A stretch of 64,000 nucleotides of DNA from Candidatus Caenarcanales bacterium (lineage in GTDB: Bacteria; Cyanobacteriota; Vampirovibrionia; 2-02-FULL-35-15): NCBI GenBank assembly GCA_020050435.1, contig JAGVKQ010000017.1:124001-188000 (forward strand). Reading direction: 5' to 3'. The position numbers and the translations under genes are program-made. Positions 1-7,505 of the stretch are shown in pieces. Position 1 is the stretch's first letter. Each line of letters starts with the position of its first letter. The notes below the pieces were generated by a model. That model had not been told where the DNA came from. It saw only the letters and a program-made list of their open reading frames with translations, and searched no databases.

Positions 1-2755
1 ATTCTGGTAAGAATGTATTGTAGAAGGCTTTTCTTTGTCCACCTAATCTAACAACAGAATTGTGTCCTAAATTATATGCAAGTCCTACTTGAGGATTAAT
101 AGAGAACCTTGACGTGTCTTTATTTGCACTACTAAAAAGACTCGATGTCATTGCATCAGTTGTAGTAAGGGTAACGGATTCATCTTTTGCTTTCTGGAAA
201 ATCTGATCATATCTAAGACCTAGAACCAAATCAGTCCTTGGATTTATTCTAAACAGATCCTGAGTATAAGCTGTAACAATATCGTATTTTGCTTTTTGTT
301 GTAAGTAGCCTATCGTTGATACAGGTGGGCTAACAGCTGTACTTAAAAAGCTAGCATTTACGTGAGCAGGATTAACTGAATGAATCCATTCTGCACCTGA
401 AGTAAACTTATGTTTTTTAAAGTTTGATAAATATCTAAGTTGTGCTCCTTGATTTCTAGGAAATATACCAGCAAATGTTTGTAAATTGCTTAGCTCAGGA
501 ATTCCACCATCTAATCTCTTTGATGAAATTTCCCAGAAATATCTTCCAATCAATGAATTGCGAGGATTAATCATGTAATTAAGTGCTAGGTCAAAATTGT
601 TTATGTCTGGTGTAAAAAGAGATCTGGCTTTAGGGAAGTTTTTATCAAATACTCTTACATTGACATCAGCTCTTGAATAAGAAGTTATTACATCTAATTT
701 TTTAGTAGGGCTAAATGCTAAATCTGATCTGAAAAATGATCTGTTTCCTTTTCCTGTAATATCACCAAAAACATCTCTAGTTAAACCACCCTTATACTGT
801 GTATTTAAATAAACATTCCATGGAGTACCTAGATAACCATTAATTTGTGCACCAGCTTCTCTTGGGTATGAAATTTGTTGTTGTCCCCAAAGTCCTTCAG
901 TGGTTACATAAAGTTCTTTTGCTCTAAAAAATCTATATCTTCCATTTGGTGAGCCAATAACACTTGGACTTAAAATTTTACCGATCAGTCTTTCAGAATC
1001 AGAAGCAAAGTCAAACCCTTTGTCAAACTCATTTGTAGAGGTCATTGCATTTATACCAGTGAGATTAGTTCCTTTAAGTCCTCTAACCTGTCCTGTACTT
1101 AACTGTGCTTGTGCTGCACCGACTCCATCACTTTTTGGAATAACAGGTTGAATACTATTATTGTTATAAATAGTACCCAATGTAAAATGGCTAGCACCAT
1201 CAATAGGATTTTCACGAAGTGCTTTATTAGCCTGGAAGAATGCCCAGTCAGTCAAACCAAATCTCAAAGGTTCAATACCAAGATTACCTGATGCTACAGA
1301 TAAGTTTCTACTTTGTCTTGCACCTGCTTCAAGAAGGTTTGGAGTAATTTCAATGGTTTTTTCATCTAACTCAAGTGCCATTGCGTATTCATGAGCTACA
1401 TCATAAATAATAGATAAACTATTTAAAATCAATGGATCTTTAGGATCAAGTTTTCTGGCTTCAGAAATTTCAAATATGGCTTTTTTAGTTTGATTGCTTT
1501 GATAGAATGCCTGACCAAGATATAAATGTGCTCTTGCATTATGTGGATCAAGTAAAACTGCACTTAAAAATTCATCTATGGCTTCTGCATTATAGAATCT
1601 ACTAATTAGTATTCTTGCTTTTCCTATATGAGCCTCTGAAAGTTCTGGATCAATGCTCAATGCTTTACTAAAGCTAACTTCAGCATGTTTTAATTTTCCA
1701 AATGCATATTGAATATCACCTAAACTTATCCATCCCTCAGCACCTTCTGAATCTAAATCAATTGCTTTTCTTGCTTCTTTCTCAGCTTTTATTAAATCAT
1801 TTTGTGCCGTTAACATTTTACTTTTTTCAGCATGAGGCAAATACCATTTTTCATCAGCCTTAATGGCAAGGTCTACTGCTATAAGTGCTTCTTTTTGTTT
1901 ATGCATTACAAAAAGTGTTCTTGCTCTCATAAGATGAGCCAGTGATGAACTTGGATCAATTTTAATAGACTCATTAAACAATGTAAGAGCTTCATCAAAA
2001 TGTCCCAGAATTAAATTCTTAATTCCAAGAATAATAGTAGGTTCTAACTTGTCTGGATTTTCTTCATAGTTTTTCTTAAGTGATTCCAGGTCATTTTCAA
2101 TCAAGTCTTTCTCAAGGTTTAAATTTTTGGGGAAGTAAAAAATCCACTGGGTTGCATTTTCACTTTCTTCTACAGTAATTGATCTTTTAACAGGAGCCGT
2201 ATCAGGAGTGGATTCTCCTTGCTCACCCTTTGCAATAAGAACTGAACCATGATCATTAGAAAGCTCAGCAGCACCATCTAAAAGAGTAAGTGATGTTTTT
2301 TCATCATCTGCTTTAATTACAAACTCTGTACCTCTAATTGCAGCCGAACCAGATTTTGTATCAATGTTTAATTCACCAGGCCTGTTTTTAGTTCTAATCC
2401 ACATTTCACCAGAATTTTGTTTAATTTGTGTTTTATCAGTTTGATTAGTTTTTGCAGATGAAATTACGTTCTGAATAGTTACTTTAGAGTTAGCATTTAA
2501 TTTAATTAATGTCTCATCTCTAAGAAGAATAGCTGCTCTTGCATTTGGGCCTGTAATAACGATGTCTCCAGGATCAAGGTTTAAAAATGGCCTTCCGCTT
2601 ACCGTTTGAGAGCCTTTTTGTATAGTGACAGCGCCGGATAAACTCACTATTCTTCCTGCCGCTTTTTCATCAGCAGAAAAAACAGGTAAAGAAATTAAAG
2701 TAAAGCCTATTAGAGCTAATAAAAGAAGACAAGTTTTAAAGGTTTTTATTTTCAT
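1..2755 (-). CDS. FecR-TPR-outer-membrane beta-barrel fusion protein (partial)
   Basis: An open frame of 918 codons runs from an ATG at 2755 to the left edge without a stop, so the C-terminus is missing. The start MKIKTFKTCLLLLALIGFTL is a signal peptide ending near FSA (residue 28). Residues about 34-180 look like a FecR domain (GRIVSLSGAVTIQKG, later IRGTEFVI and LLDGAAELSN), a periplasmic carbohydrate or signalling fold. Residues about 235-480 are TPR repeats (for example YEENPDKLEPTIILGIKNLI, LSEAHIGKARILISRFYNAE). From about residue 590 to the edge the sequence alternates short beta-strands with aromatic ends (LVLGLRYDQIFQ, FSINPQVGLAYNLGHNSVVR), typical of the barrel of a TonB-receptor-like outer-membrane protein; I saw no plug domain. 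It lies downstream of a secreted TPR gene on the same strand and may share its transcript. Domain calls are from pattern recognition only. Confidence 0.8.
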   Translation of the reverse strand, partial: MKIKTFKTCLLLLALIGFTLISLPVFSADEKAAGRIVSLSGAVTIQKGSQTVSGRPFLNLDPGDIVITGPNARAAILLRDETLIKLNANSKVTIQNVISSAKTNQTDKTQIKQNSGEMWIRTKNRPGELNIDTKSGSAAIRGTEFVIKADDEKTSLTLLDGAAELSNDHGSVLIAKGEQGESTPDTAPVKRSITVEESENATQWIFYFPKNLNLEKDLIENDLESLKKNYEENPDKLEPTIILGIKNLILGHFDEALTLFNESIKIDPSSSLAHLMRARTLFVMHKQKEALIAVDLAIKADEKWYLPHAEKSKMLTAQNDLIKAEKEARKAIDLDSEGAEGWISLGDIQYAFGKLKHAEVSFSKALSIDPELSEAHIGKARILISRFYNAEAIDEFLSAVLLDPHNARAHLYLGQAFYQSNQTKKAIFEISEARKLDPKDPLILNSLSIIYDVAHEYAMALELDEKTIEITPNLLEAGARQSRNLSVASGNLGIEPLRFGLTDWAFFQANKALRENPIDGASHFTLGTIYNNNSIQPVIPKSDGVGAAQAQLSTGQVRGLKGTNLTGINAMTSTNEFDKGFDFASDSERLIGKILSPSVIGSPNGRYRFFRAKELYVTTEGLWGQQQISYPREAGAQINGYLGTPWNVYLNTQYKGGLTRDVFGDITGKGNRSFFRSDLAFSPTKKLDVITSYSRADVNVRVFDKNFPKARSLFTPDINNFDLALNYMINPRNSLIGRYFWEISSKRLDGGIPELSNLQTFAGIFPRNQGAQLRYLSNFKKHKFTSGAEWIHSVNPAHVNASFLSTAVSPPVSTIGYLQQKAKYDIVTAYTQDLFRINPRTDLVLGLRYDQIFQKAKDESVTLTTTDAMTSSLFSSANKDTSRFSINPQVGLAYNLGHNSVVRLGGQRKAFYNTFLPE

Positions 2756-2896
2756 TAGTTTAATTAATTATCCTGCTTAGGATATCCTAATATTCTAATT
2801 CTATAAATTTAAAAGTAAAGGTCTGATTATCAAAAAAATGAAAAAAGAAGATTATCTTAACCATGAAAGTTAAGATAACATTTAAAAAAATACGAA

Positions 2897-4012
2897 TTAA
2901 AGTTTAACTTCTTCCTTCTTAATTTCATCAATTTTCACTGAAGATAAGTAGCTTTTAGGTTTGAGTATAAAATCTTTCTTTACATTTTTTGACGCTATGG
3001 AAGGATCTAATTCTAGAGCTCTTTCATATGCTAATTTTGAGTCTTTTTTCCTATCTAAAGCGAAGAGAGCTCTTGCTTTCATAAGGTTTGCTGTAGGTGA
3101 GTATTCATAAATACTATTTGCTTGTTCAAACATTTTTAAGGCTTCTTCATTTTTACCTATAATCAATTGTGAAATTCCTAAAAGTGTTATTGCAACTGGA
3201 TCAGAAGGATCTTTTGCTAAGCAAACACCAATTCTATTGGCTGCATTTTTCAGACGTCCATTTTTAAAATCTTCATTTATTAAGAGAGATGCAAGCTTAC
3301 AATTCCCTGCCAACTTACCTACGGTTTTATCTAATTTCTTTATATCTTCTTTATCTGCATCACTTAAATTATCTTTGATTAAATTAAGTCCGACTAGTGA
3401 ATCAACATCGTATGGAAGCCAAAGAGTTTCCTGTCTTGATGTAGCAACCTTTTCATTAATATGACCATACCAAGCATCTTTTGCTGCTTTGTAATTTCCT
3501 TTTAATGCATCTACCCATGCTTTATAAACAACTGGTGTAGGATTACCTTTAAAATCTTTTATTCCTCTAGTGAAAACTGCATCAGCTTTATCTAATTCTC
3601 CTAGATCTATAAGTAATAAACCATATTCTATAGCCACACTGAAAACATCCCCTTTTCCATCTGTAGTATAGAGCTTCTCTGTATTTTTTCTATATTCATC
3701 TAAAGTCATGTTTTCTTTTACATAAATTGTGCTGGCTGTTAGAACATAATCTTTTAATTTTAAATTTTCATTCCATACGATAGGACTTATTTCTATAAGC
3801 TGTTCTTCTGCTTTCGGTTCTGCTTCTGCTTTTGGTTCTACTACTGTTTTTTCTTCTGTAGAGGTAGGTTTCAATCCTATCTCTACGCCTTCTATTTTTT
3901 GTGGTGCTTCACTTTCAGCACTAGCAGGTTTAGCCTCTTCAGCAAAAGATTTATAAGGATTTAAGTTTATTCCTAAAATTAAGACCAGAATCAATATTGT
4001 AGATTTTTTCAT
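2897..4012 (-). CDS. Secreted TPR-repeat protein
   Basis: The 371-residue product starts with a signal peptide (MKKSTILILVLILGINLNPY, cleavage near SFA-EE). A linker of about residues 25-75 follows, rich in Glu, Pro, Lys and Ala (EAKPASAESEAP, EPKAEAEPKAEE), a likely periplasm-spanning spacer. The rest is helical with TPR-like repeats: AIEYGLLLIDLGELDKADAV, DPVAITLLGISQLIIGKNEE and SPTANLMKARALFALDRKKD. The ATG at 4012 is preceded by an AGGGG Shine-Dalgarno-like stretch. It is followed 141 bp later by the FecR-TPR-barrel gene on the same strand, which also carries TPRs, so the two may act in one envelope assembly or secretion process. That link is inferred from position. No enzymatic motif is visible. 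Confidence 0.8.
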   Translation of the reverse strand: MKKSTILILVLILGINLNPYKSFAEEAKPASAESEAPQKIEGVEIGLKPTSTEEKTVVEPKAEAEPKAEEQLIEISPIVWNENLKLKDYVLTASTIYVKENMTLDEYRKNTEKLYTTDGKGDVFSVAIEYGLLLIDLGELDKADAVFTRGIKDFKGNPTPVVYKAWVDALKGNYKAAKDAWYGHINEKVATSRQETLWLPYDVDSLVGLNLIKDNLSDADKEDIKKLDKTVGKLAGNCKLASLLINEDFKNGRLKNAANRIGVCLAKDPSDPVAITLLGISQLIIGKNEEALKMFEQANSIYEYSPTANLMKARALFALDRKKDSKLAYERALELDPSIASKNVKKDFILKPKSYLSSVKIDEIKKEEVKL

Positions 4013-4119
4013 TTAGCACCCCTTATACAGGCAATTCCTAGATTACATCTCTTCATTTATATCATAATTTTATGTTGAAATACAAATCAATGATTTAGGA
4101 AGAGTGTCAAAATAAAAGT

Positions 4120-4719
4120 GTGAAATTTATACAAAAAAGAAAACTAGTACTTGCGTCTGCTTCAAAAGGAAGAAAGAAAATACTGAGAGATCATGGAATT
4201 GATTTTATAGCTGTTAAATCAAATGTAGACGAAGAAAAACTTATAAAAAAATTTAAAACCCTAAGTAAAGGTGAGGTAGCTGGTTTGCTGGCATTATCAA
4301 AAGCCCTTTCTACTTTTATAGAGAGACAATCAAATTCAAATGAACTTATAGTTGGTTTTGACACTATAGTAGTATGTAAGAACAAAATTATTGGAAAGCC
4401 AAAAAATAAAAAAGATGCTCTTTCAAAGCTAATGTTTTTAAGTAATAAGACACACCATGTTTATACAGGAATTGGAATAATAGATTCTAGAAGTAAAGTA
4501 CTACTAACTGATTATGAAATGACAACTGTCAATATGAAAAAAATATTAAAAGTTCAAGCTCTAAGCTATATAAATACAAAAGAGCCTATGGATAAAGCCG
4601 GTGCTTATGCAATACAAGGGAAAGGAAAGCGGTTTGTAAAAAGCATAGAAGGGGATTTTTACAATGTTGTTGGTTTACCTATTTCAAAATTCTTAAATAT
4701 ATTAAGGAGTTTACCTTAA
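4120..4719 (+). CDS. maf: Maf-family nucleotide pyrophosphatase
   Basis: This is a Maf/YhdE-type nucleoside triphosphate pyrophosphatase, a cytoplasmic enzyme that hydrolyses non-canonical or modified NTPs to NMP and PPi. At 199 residues the length is normal for the family. The N-terminal signature is LVLASASKGRKKIL (canonical LASaSprR), the catalytic Asp segment is GFDTIVVCKNKIIGKPKN, and the C-terminal block AYAIQGKGKRFVKSIEGDFY-NVVGLP matches the family consensus. The start is GTG at 4120; no upstream ATG is in frame. It stands alone, divergent from the secreted TPR gene. The sub-family (dTTP/UTP or m7GTP preference) cannot be decided by eye. Confidence 0.92.
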   Translation: MKFIQKRKLVLASASKGRKKILRDHGIDFIAVKSNVDEEKLIKKFKTLSKGEVAGLLALSKALSTFIERQSNSNELIVGFDTIVVCKNKIIGKPKNKKDALSKLMFLSNKTHHVYTGIGIIDSRSKVLLTDYEMTTVNMKKILKVQALSYINTKEPMDKAGAYAIQGKGKRFVKSIEGDFYNVVGLPISKFLNILRSLP

Positions 4720-4866
4720 GAAGTTCTTAACTTAATCTTATTTTTAGGCTCTATAATATACTTATCTTTAGTAAGTTTTCTGCTTTTTAAAGATTATAAA
4801 AGGGTATATAAGAATTATCAGGGTAATCCTGTTATTAAAGAAAACGTTAAAGAGAGGGAAAGTCCT

Positions 4867-5142
4867 ATGTTAAAGAAACTAGCATTAATAGCTTTATTGG
4901 CCTGCTCAACATCAATTCCAGGGTTTGCTGCAGATCCTAGCACTGATAATAAAGTTAGTCTTGGTGATAATGAAATCTGCTGTTGTACATCAGATTCAAA
5001 AACATCAGATTCAAATGATTTTAATTGCAAGCCTACGACTCCAGTTGTAGATGCAGATGGTAATAAAAAATGCCCTCAAGGCACTACAAAAATCTCAAAT
5101 CAAGAGAAAACCTGTATTATTCATTTCTCAATCAAGAAATAA
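4867..5142 (+). CDS. Small secreted cysteine-rich protein
   Basis: A 91-residue unknown protein with a clear signal peptide (MLKKLALIALLACSTSIPGF, cleavage near GFAA-DP). The mature part of about 68 residues is polar, with a C-C-C triplet (EICCCTSDSK) and three more Cys (FNCKP, KKCPQ, KTCII), giving six cysteines. That suggests disulfides or metal binding in the envelope. A Shine-Dalgarno-like AGAGAGGGAAAG precedes the ATG at 4867, and a TATAAT box lies at 4752-4757. A strong hairpin terminator at 5165-5200 follows the stop, so this looks like a monocistronic unit. I do not recognise a family. Confidence 0.7.
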   Translation: MLKKLALIALLACSTSIPGFAADPSTDNKVSLGDNEICCCTSDSKTSDSNDFNCKPTTPVVDADGNKKCPQGTTKISNQEKTCIIHFSIKK

Positions 5143-5164
5143 ATCTGTTCATCACGGTATACGC

Positions 5165-5200
5165 ATGAGAAGGTGAGGTTTGAAAACCTCACCTTCTCAT
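5165..5200. terminator. Bidirectional Rho-independent terminator
   Basis: A perfect 16-bp stem (5165-5180 paired with 5185-5200) closes a TGAA tetraloop and is followed on the plus strand by TTATTTATTTTTCTTCTT. It sits between the convergent Cys-rich gene (plus) and the relA/spoT gene (minus). The relA/spoT stop codon begins at the last base of the stem, so the hairpin can end both transcripts. Confidence 0.9.
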
Positions 5201-7395
5201 TATTTATTTTTCTTCTTAAATAAAGTTGTTCTTTTATATTCACCAGACCTAAAGACGTTTAATACATCACCAACATTAATGATGCTGGACATTATTTTTC
5301 TAAGCTCATACAAATCTGCCACTTCAACAACTATTTTTATTACGGCAACTCCACTAGCTGGCTTTGCCACTACTCTTAAATCTCTTACATTAATTTTTTC
5401 ATCTGCAACCTTATTTAAAATATCTCTTGATATTCCAACTCTATCCAAACATTCAACCTCAATTGCTGCACTATACGTTTTACTTTTACCTGCTTGCCAG
5501 CTAATATGCAATCGTCTTTCTAATTCAACGGTATCCAAATTATGACAGTCAGATCTATGAACAGTAATTCCTTTTCCTTTTGTTACAACTCCTAGAATAT
5601 CTTCACCTGGTAAAGGAGAACAACATTTAGCAAGATGGTGCATCATTCCATCCAGAGCTGAAACTGCCTCTTCATCTACTTTTTCTGTAAATTTAGGTAA
5701 TAGTACTTCATCTAAATTTTCTTCTTCTTTAGATGCAAAAAATTTCAATTTTCCTTTTAACTGAGCAATTGTTACATCACCACAACCAAGAGAAGCAAGA
5801 AGATCTTCTTTAGAAGCTCTATTTAATTTTCTGATGGCTTCTTCAAAGTCTTCAGATGCTAAGATTTCATCTGCTTTATTTTCGCCAAATGCACTTTCAA
5901 TAAGTGACCTACCTTGTGAAATATGAAGATCTCTATGCTGAACTTTAAACCATTGTCTAATTTTATTTTTTGTCGAGCTAGTGGCTACAAAATTAAGCCA
6001 GTCAAGACTGGGATGTGCATTTTTACTAGTCACAACTTCTATAATGTCACCGTTTTTTAATATAGTACTCAGAGGAACCATTCTGCCATTTACTTTTGCA
6101 CCGGTACATTTATTTCCAACATCAGTATGAATTCTGTAGGCAAAATCAATAGGCGTCGATCCTCTAGGCAAATCAATAACATCACCCTTAGGAGTGAGTA
6201 TAAAAACTTCATCTGAAAAGAAATCAAGCTTAACAGCATCAATATATTCTTCAGGATCTTTTAAATCAGTCTGCCATTCAATAAGTTGCCTTATCCATGA
6301 AAGTTTTTCTTCTTCTGAATTTTCTGCTTTCTGAGAACCATTTTCTTTATATTTCCAGTGAGCAGCGATACCATATTCTGCAATTTGATGCATATCTTCT
6401 GTACGTATCTGAATCTCTACAGGTCTTCCATGCGGACCAACAACTGCTGTATGAAGAGACTGATACATATTTGCTTTTGGAATAGCAATGTAATCTTTAA
6501 ATTTCCCTGGGATCGGTCTAAAAATATCATGAATAATACCCATGACTTCATAACACTGTCTTTCTCTTTCTACAATAATTCTTATACCTAAAAGATCAAA
6601 AAGCTCCTTTGAATTCAACCTATTCATTTTTCTATAAATGCTATAGAGATGCTTTGGTCTGCCATAAATTTCAGCTTTAATTCCTGCTTTCTCCAATTCA
6701 TTTTTTATCTTTAAAATTATCTCTTTTATTTTCTTTTCACTATACTCTCTGTCACCCATGACAAGTCTTTCAACTTCTTTATATTTATCAGGTTCAAGAT
6801 AAAAAAATGAAAGATCTTCTAGTTCGTTTTTTGCCTGATTTAAACCAAATCTATTAGCAAGTGGAGCAAATATGTCCATGGTTTCCTGAGCAATGCTTTT
6901 TTGTTTTTCAGAAGACATATACTCAAGGGTTTTCATATTGTGTAAGCGATCTGCTATTTTTACAAGAACTACTCTAATATCAACAGCAATTGCCATAAGC
7001 ATTTTACGGAAGTTTTCTGCCTGATGTTGCTTAGAAGATATAAAGTTTAATTTCCCTAATTTTGTAACACCTTGAACTAGTCTGGTTACCTTAGGACCAA
7101 ATTCATTTTCAAACTGAATTATATTTATTTCAGTATCTTCTATGGTGTCATGAAGTAGACCAGCACAAATAGTATCAGTGTCACAATTCAAATCAATTAA
7201 TATTTCCGCTACTGCAATAGGATGAATTATATAAGGTTCTTCGCTTTGTCTTTTTTGACCTTCATGTAATTTACATGCAAAATCAAGCGCCTTCTGAATC
7301 TTTTTCAAGTCAGAAACAGGCCTATCCAGCTTAGAGAACTTAACTAAGAACTGGCTTACTACTTTTGTTTCAATGTTTTCGTCCAATGATTTCAA
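5200..7395 (-). CDS. relA/spoT: Bifunctional (p)ppGpp synthetase/hydrolase, RelA/SpoT family
   Basis: A cytoplasmic long RSH enzyme of 731 residues that makes and degrades (p)ppGpp in the stringent response. In order: an intact HD hydrolase domain (HPIAVAEIL, AGLLHDTIEDTE near residue 80, ADRLHNMKTL); a synthetase domain (GRPKHLYSIYRKM, LFDLLGIRIIV, YQSLHTAVVGP); a TGS domain (VFILTPKGDVIDLPRGSTPI); a Cys-containing zinc-finger region (CCSPLPGEDILGVV...HRSDC); and a C-terminal ACT domain (IEVECLDRVGISRDILNKV). Intact hydrolase motifs argue for a bifunctional Rel/SpoT rather than a synthetase-only RelA. The start is TTG at 7395; an in-frame stop lies five codons upstream and no good Shine-Dalgarno is visible, so initiation may be weak. 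Confidence 0.95.
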   Translation of the reverse strand: MKSLDENIETKVVSQFLVKFSKLDRPVSDLKKIQKALDFACKLHEGQKRQSEEPYIIHPIAVAEILIDLNCDTDTICAGLLHDTIEDTEINIIQFENEFGPKVTRLVQGVTKLGKLNFISSKQHQAENFRKMLMAIAVDIRVVLVKIADRLHNMKTLEYMSSEKQKSIAQETMDIFAPLANRFGLNQAKNELEDLSFFYLEPDKYKEVERLVMGDREYSEKKIKEIILKIKNELEKAGIKAEIYGRPKHLYSIYRKMNRLNSKELFDLLGIRIIVERERQCYEVMGIIHDIFRPIPGKFKDYIAIPKANMYQSLHTAVVGPHGRPVEIQIRTEDMHQIAEYGIAAHWKYKENGSQKAENSEEEKLSWIRQLIEWQTDLKDPEEYIDAVKLDFFSDEVFILTPKGDVIDLPRGSTPIDFAYRIHTDVGNKCTGAKVNGRMVPLSTILKNGDIIEVVTSKNAHPSLDWLNFVATSSTKNKIRQWFKVQHRDLHISQGRSLIESAFGENKADEILASEDFEEAIRKLNRASKEDLLASLGCGDVTIAQLKGKLKFFASKEEENLDEVLLPKFTEKVDEEAVSALDGMMHHLAKCCSPLPGEDILGVVTKGKGITVHRSDCHNLDTVELERRLHISWQAGKSKTYSAAIEVECLDRVGISRDILNKVADEKINVRDLRVVAKPASGVAVIKIVVEVADLYELRKIMSSIINVGDVLNVFRSGEYKRTTLFKKKNK

Positions 7396-7505
7396 TGAGT
7401 TTATTTTTTATAATGATTCTTCTTTGAATCGTATATTTGAATTATAGACAAAATCTAGATTTTTTTCCTGGATAGACTAGTTTTACACTGTTATCATGAT
7501 TATTT

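Noticed and set aside
1109-1291. 60-aa plus-strand frame
   Set aside because: It lies wholly within the FecR-TPR-barrel gene on the other strand and has no ribosome-binding site or protein-like composition.
5180-5545. 121-aa plus-strand frame opposite relA/spoT
   Set aside because: Antisense shadow of the highly conserved RSH C-terminus.
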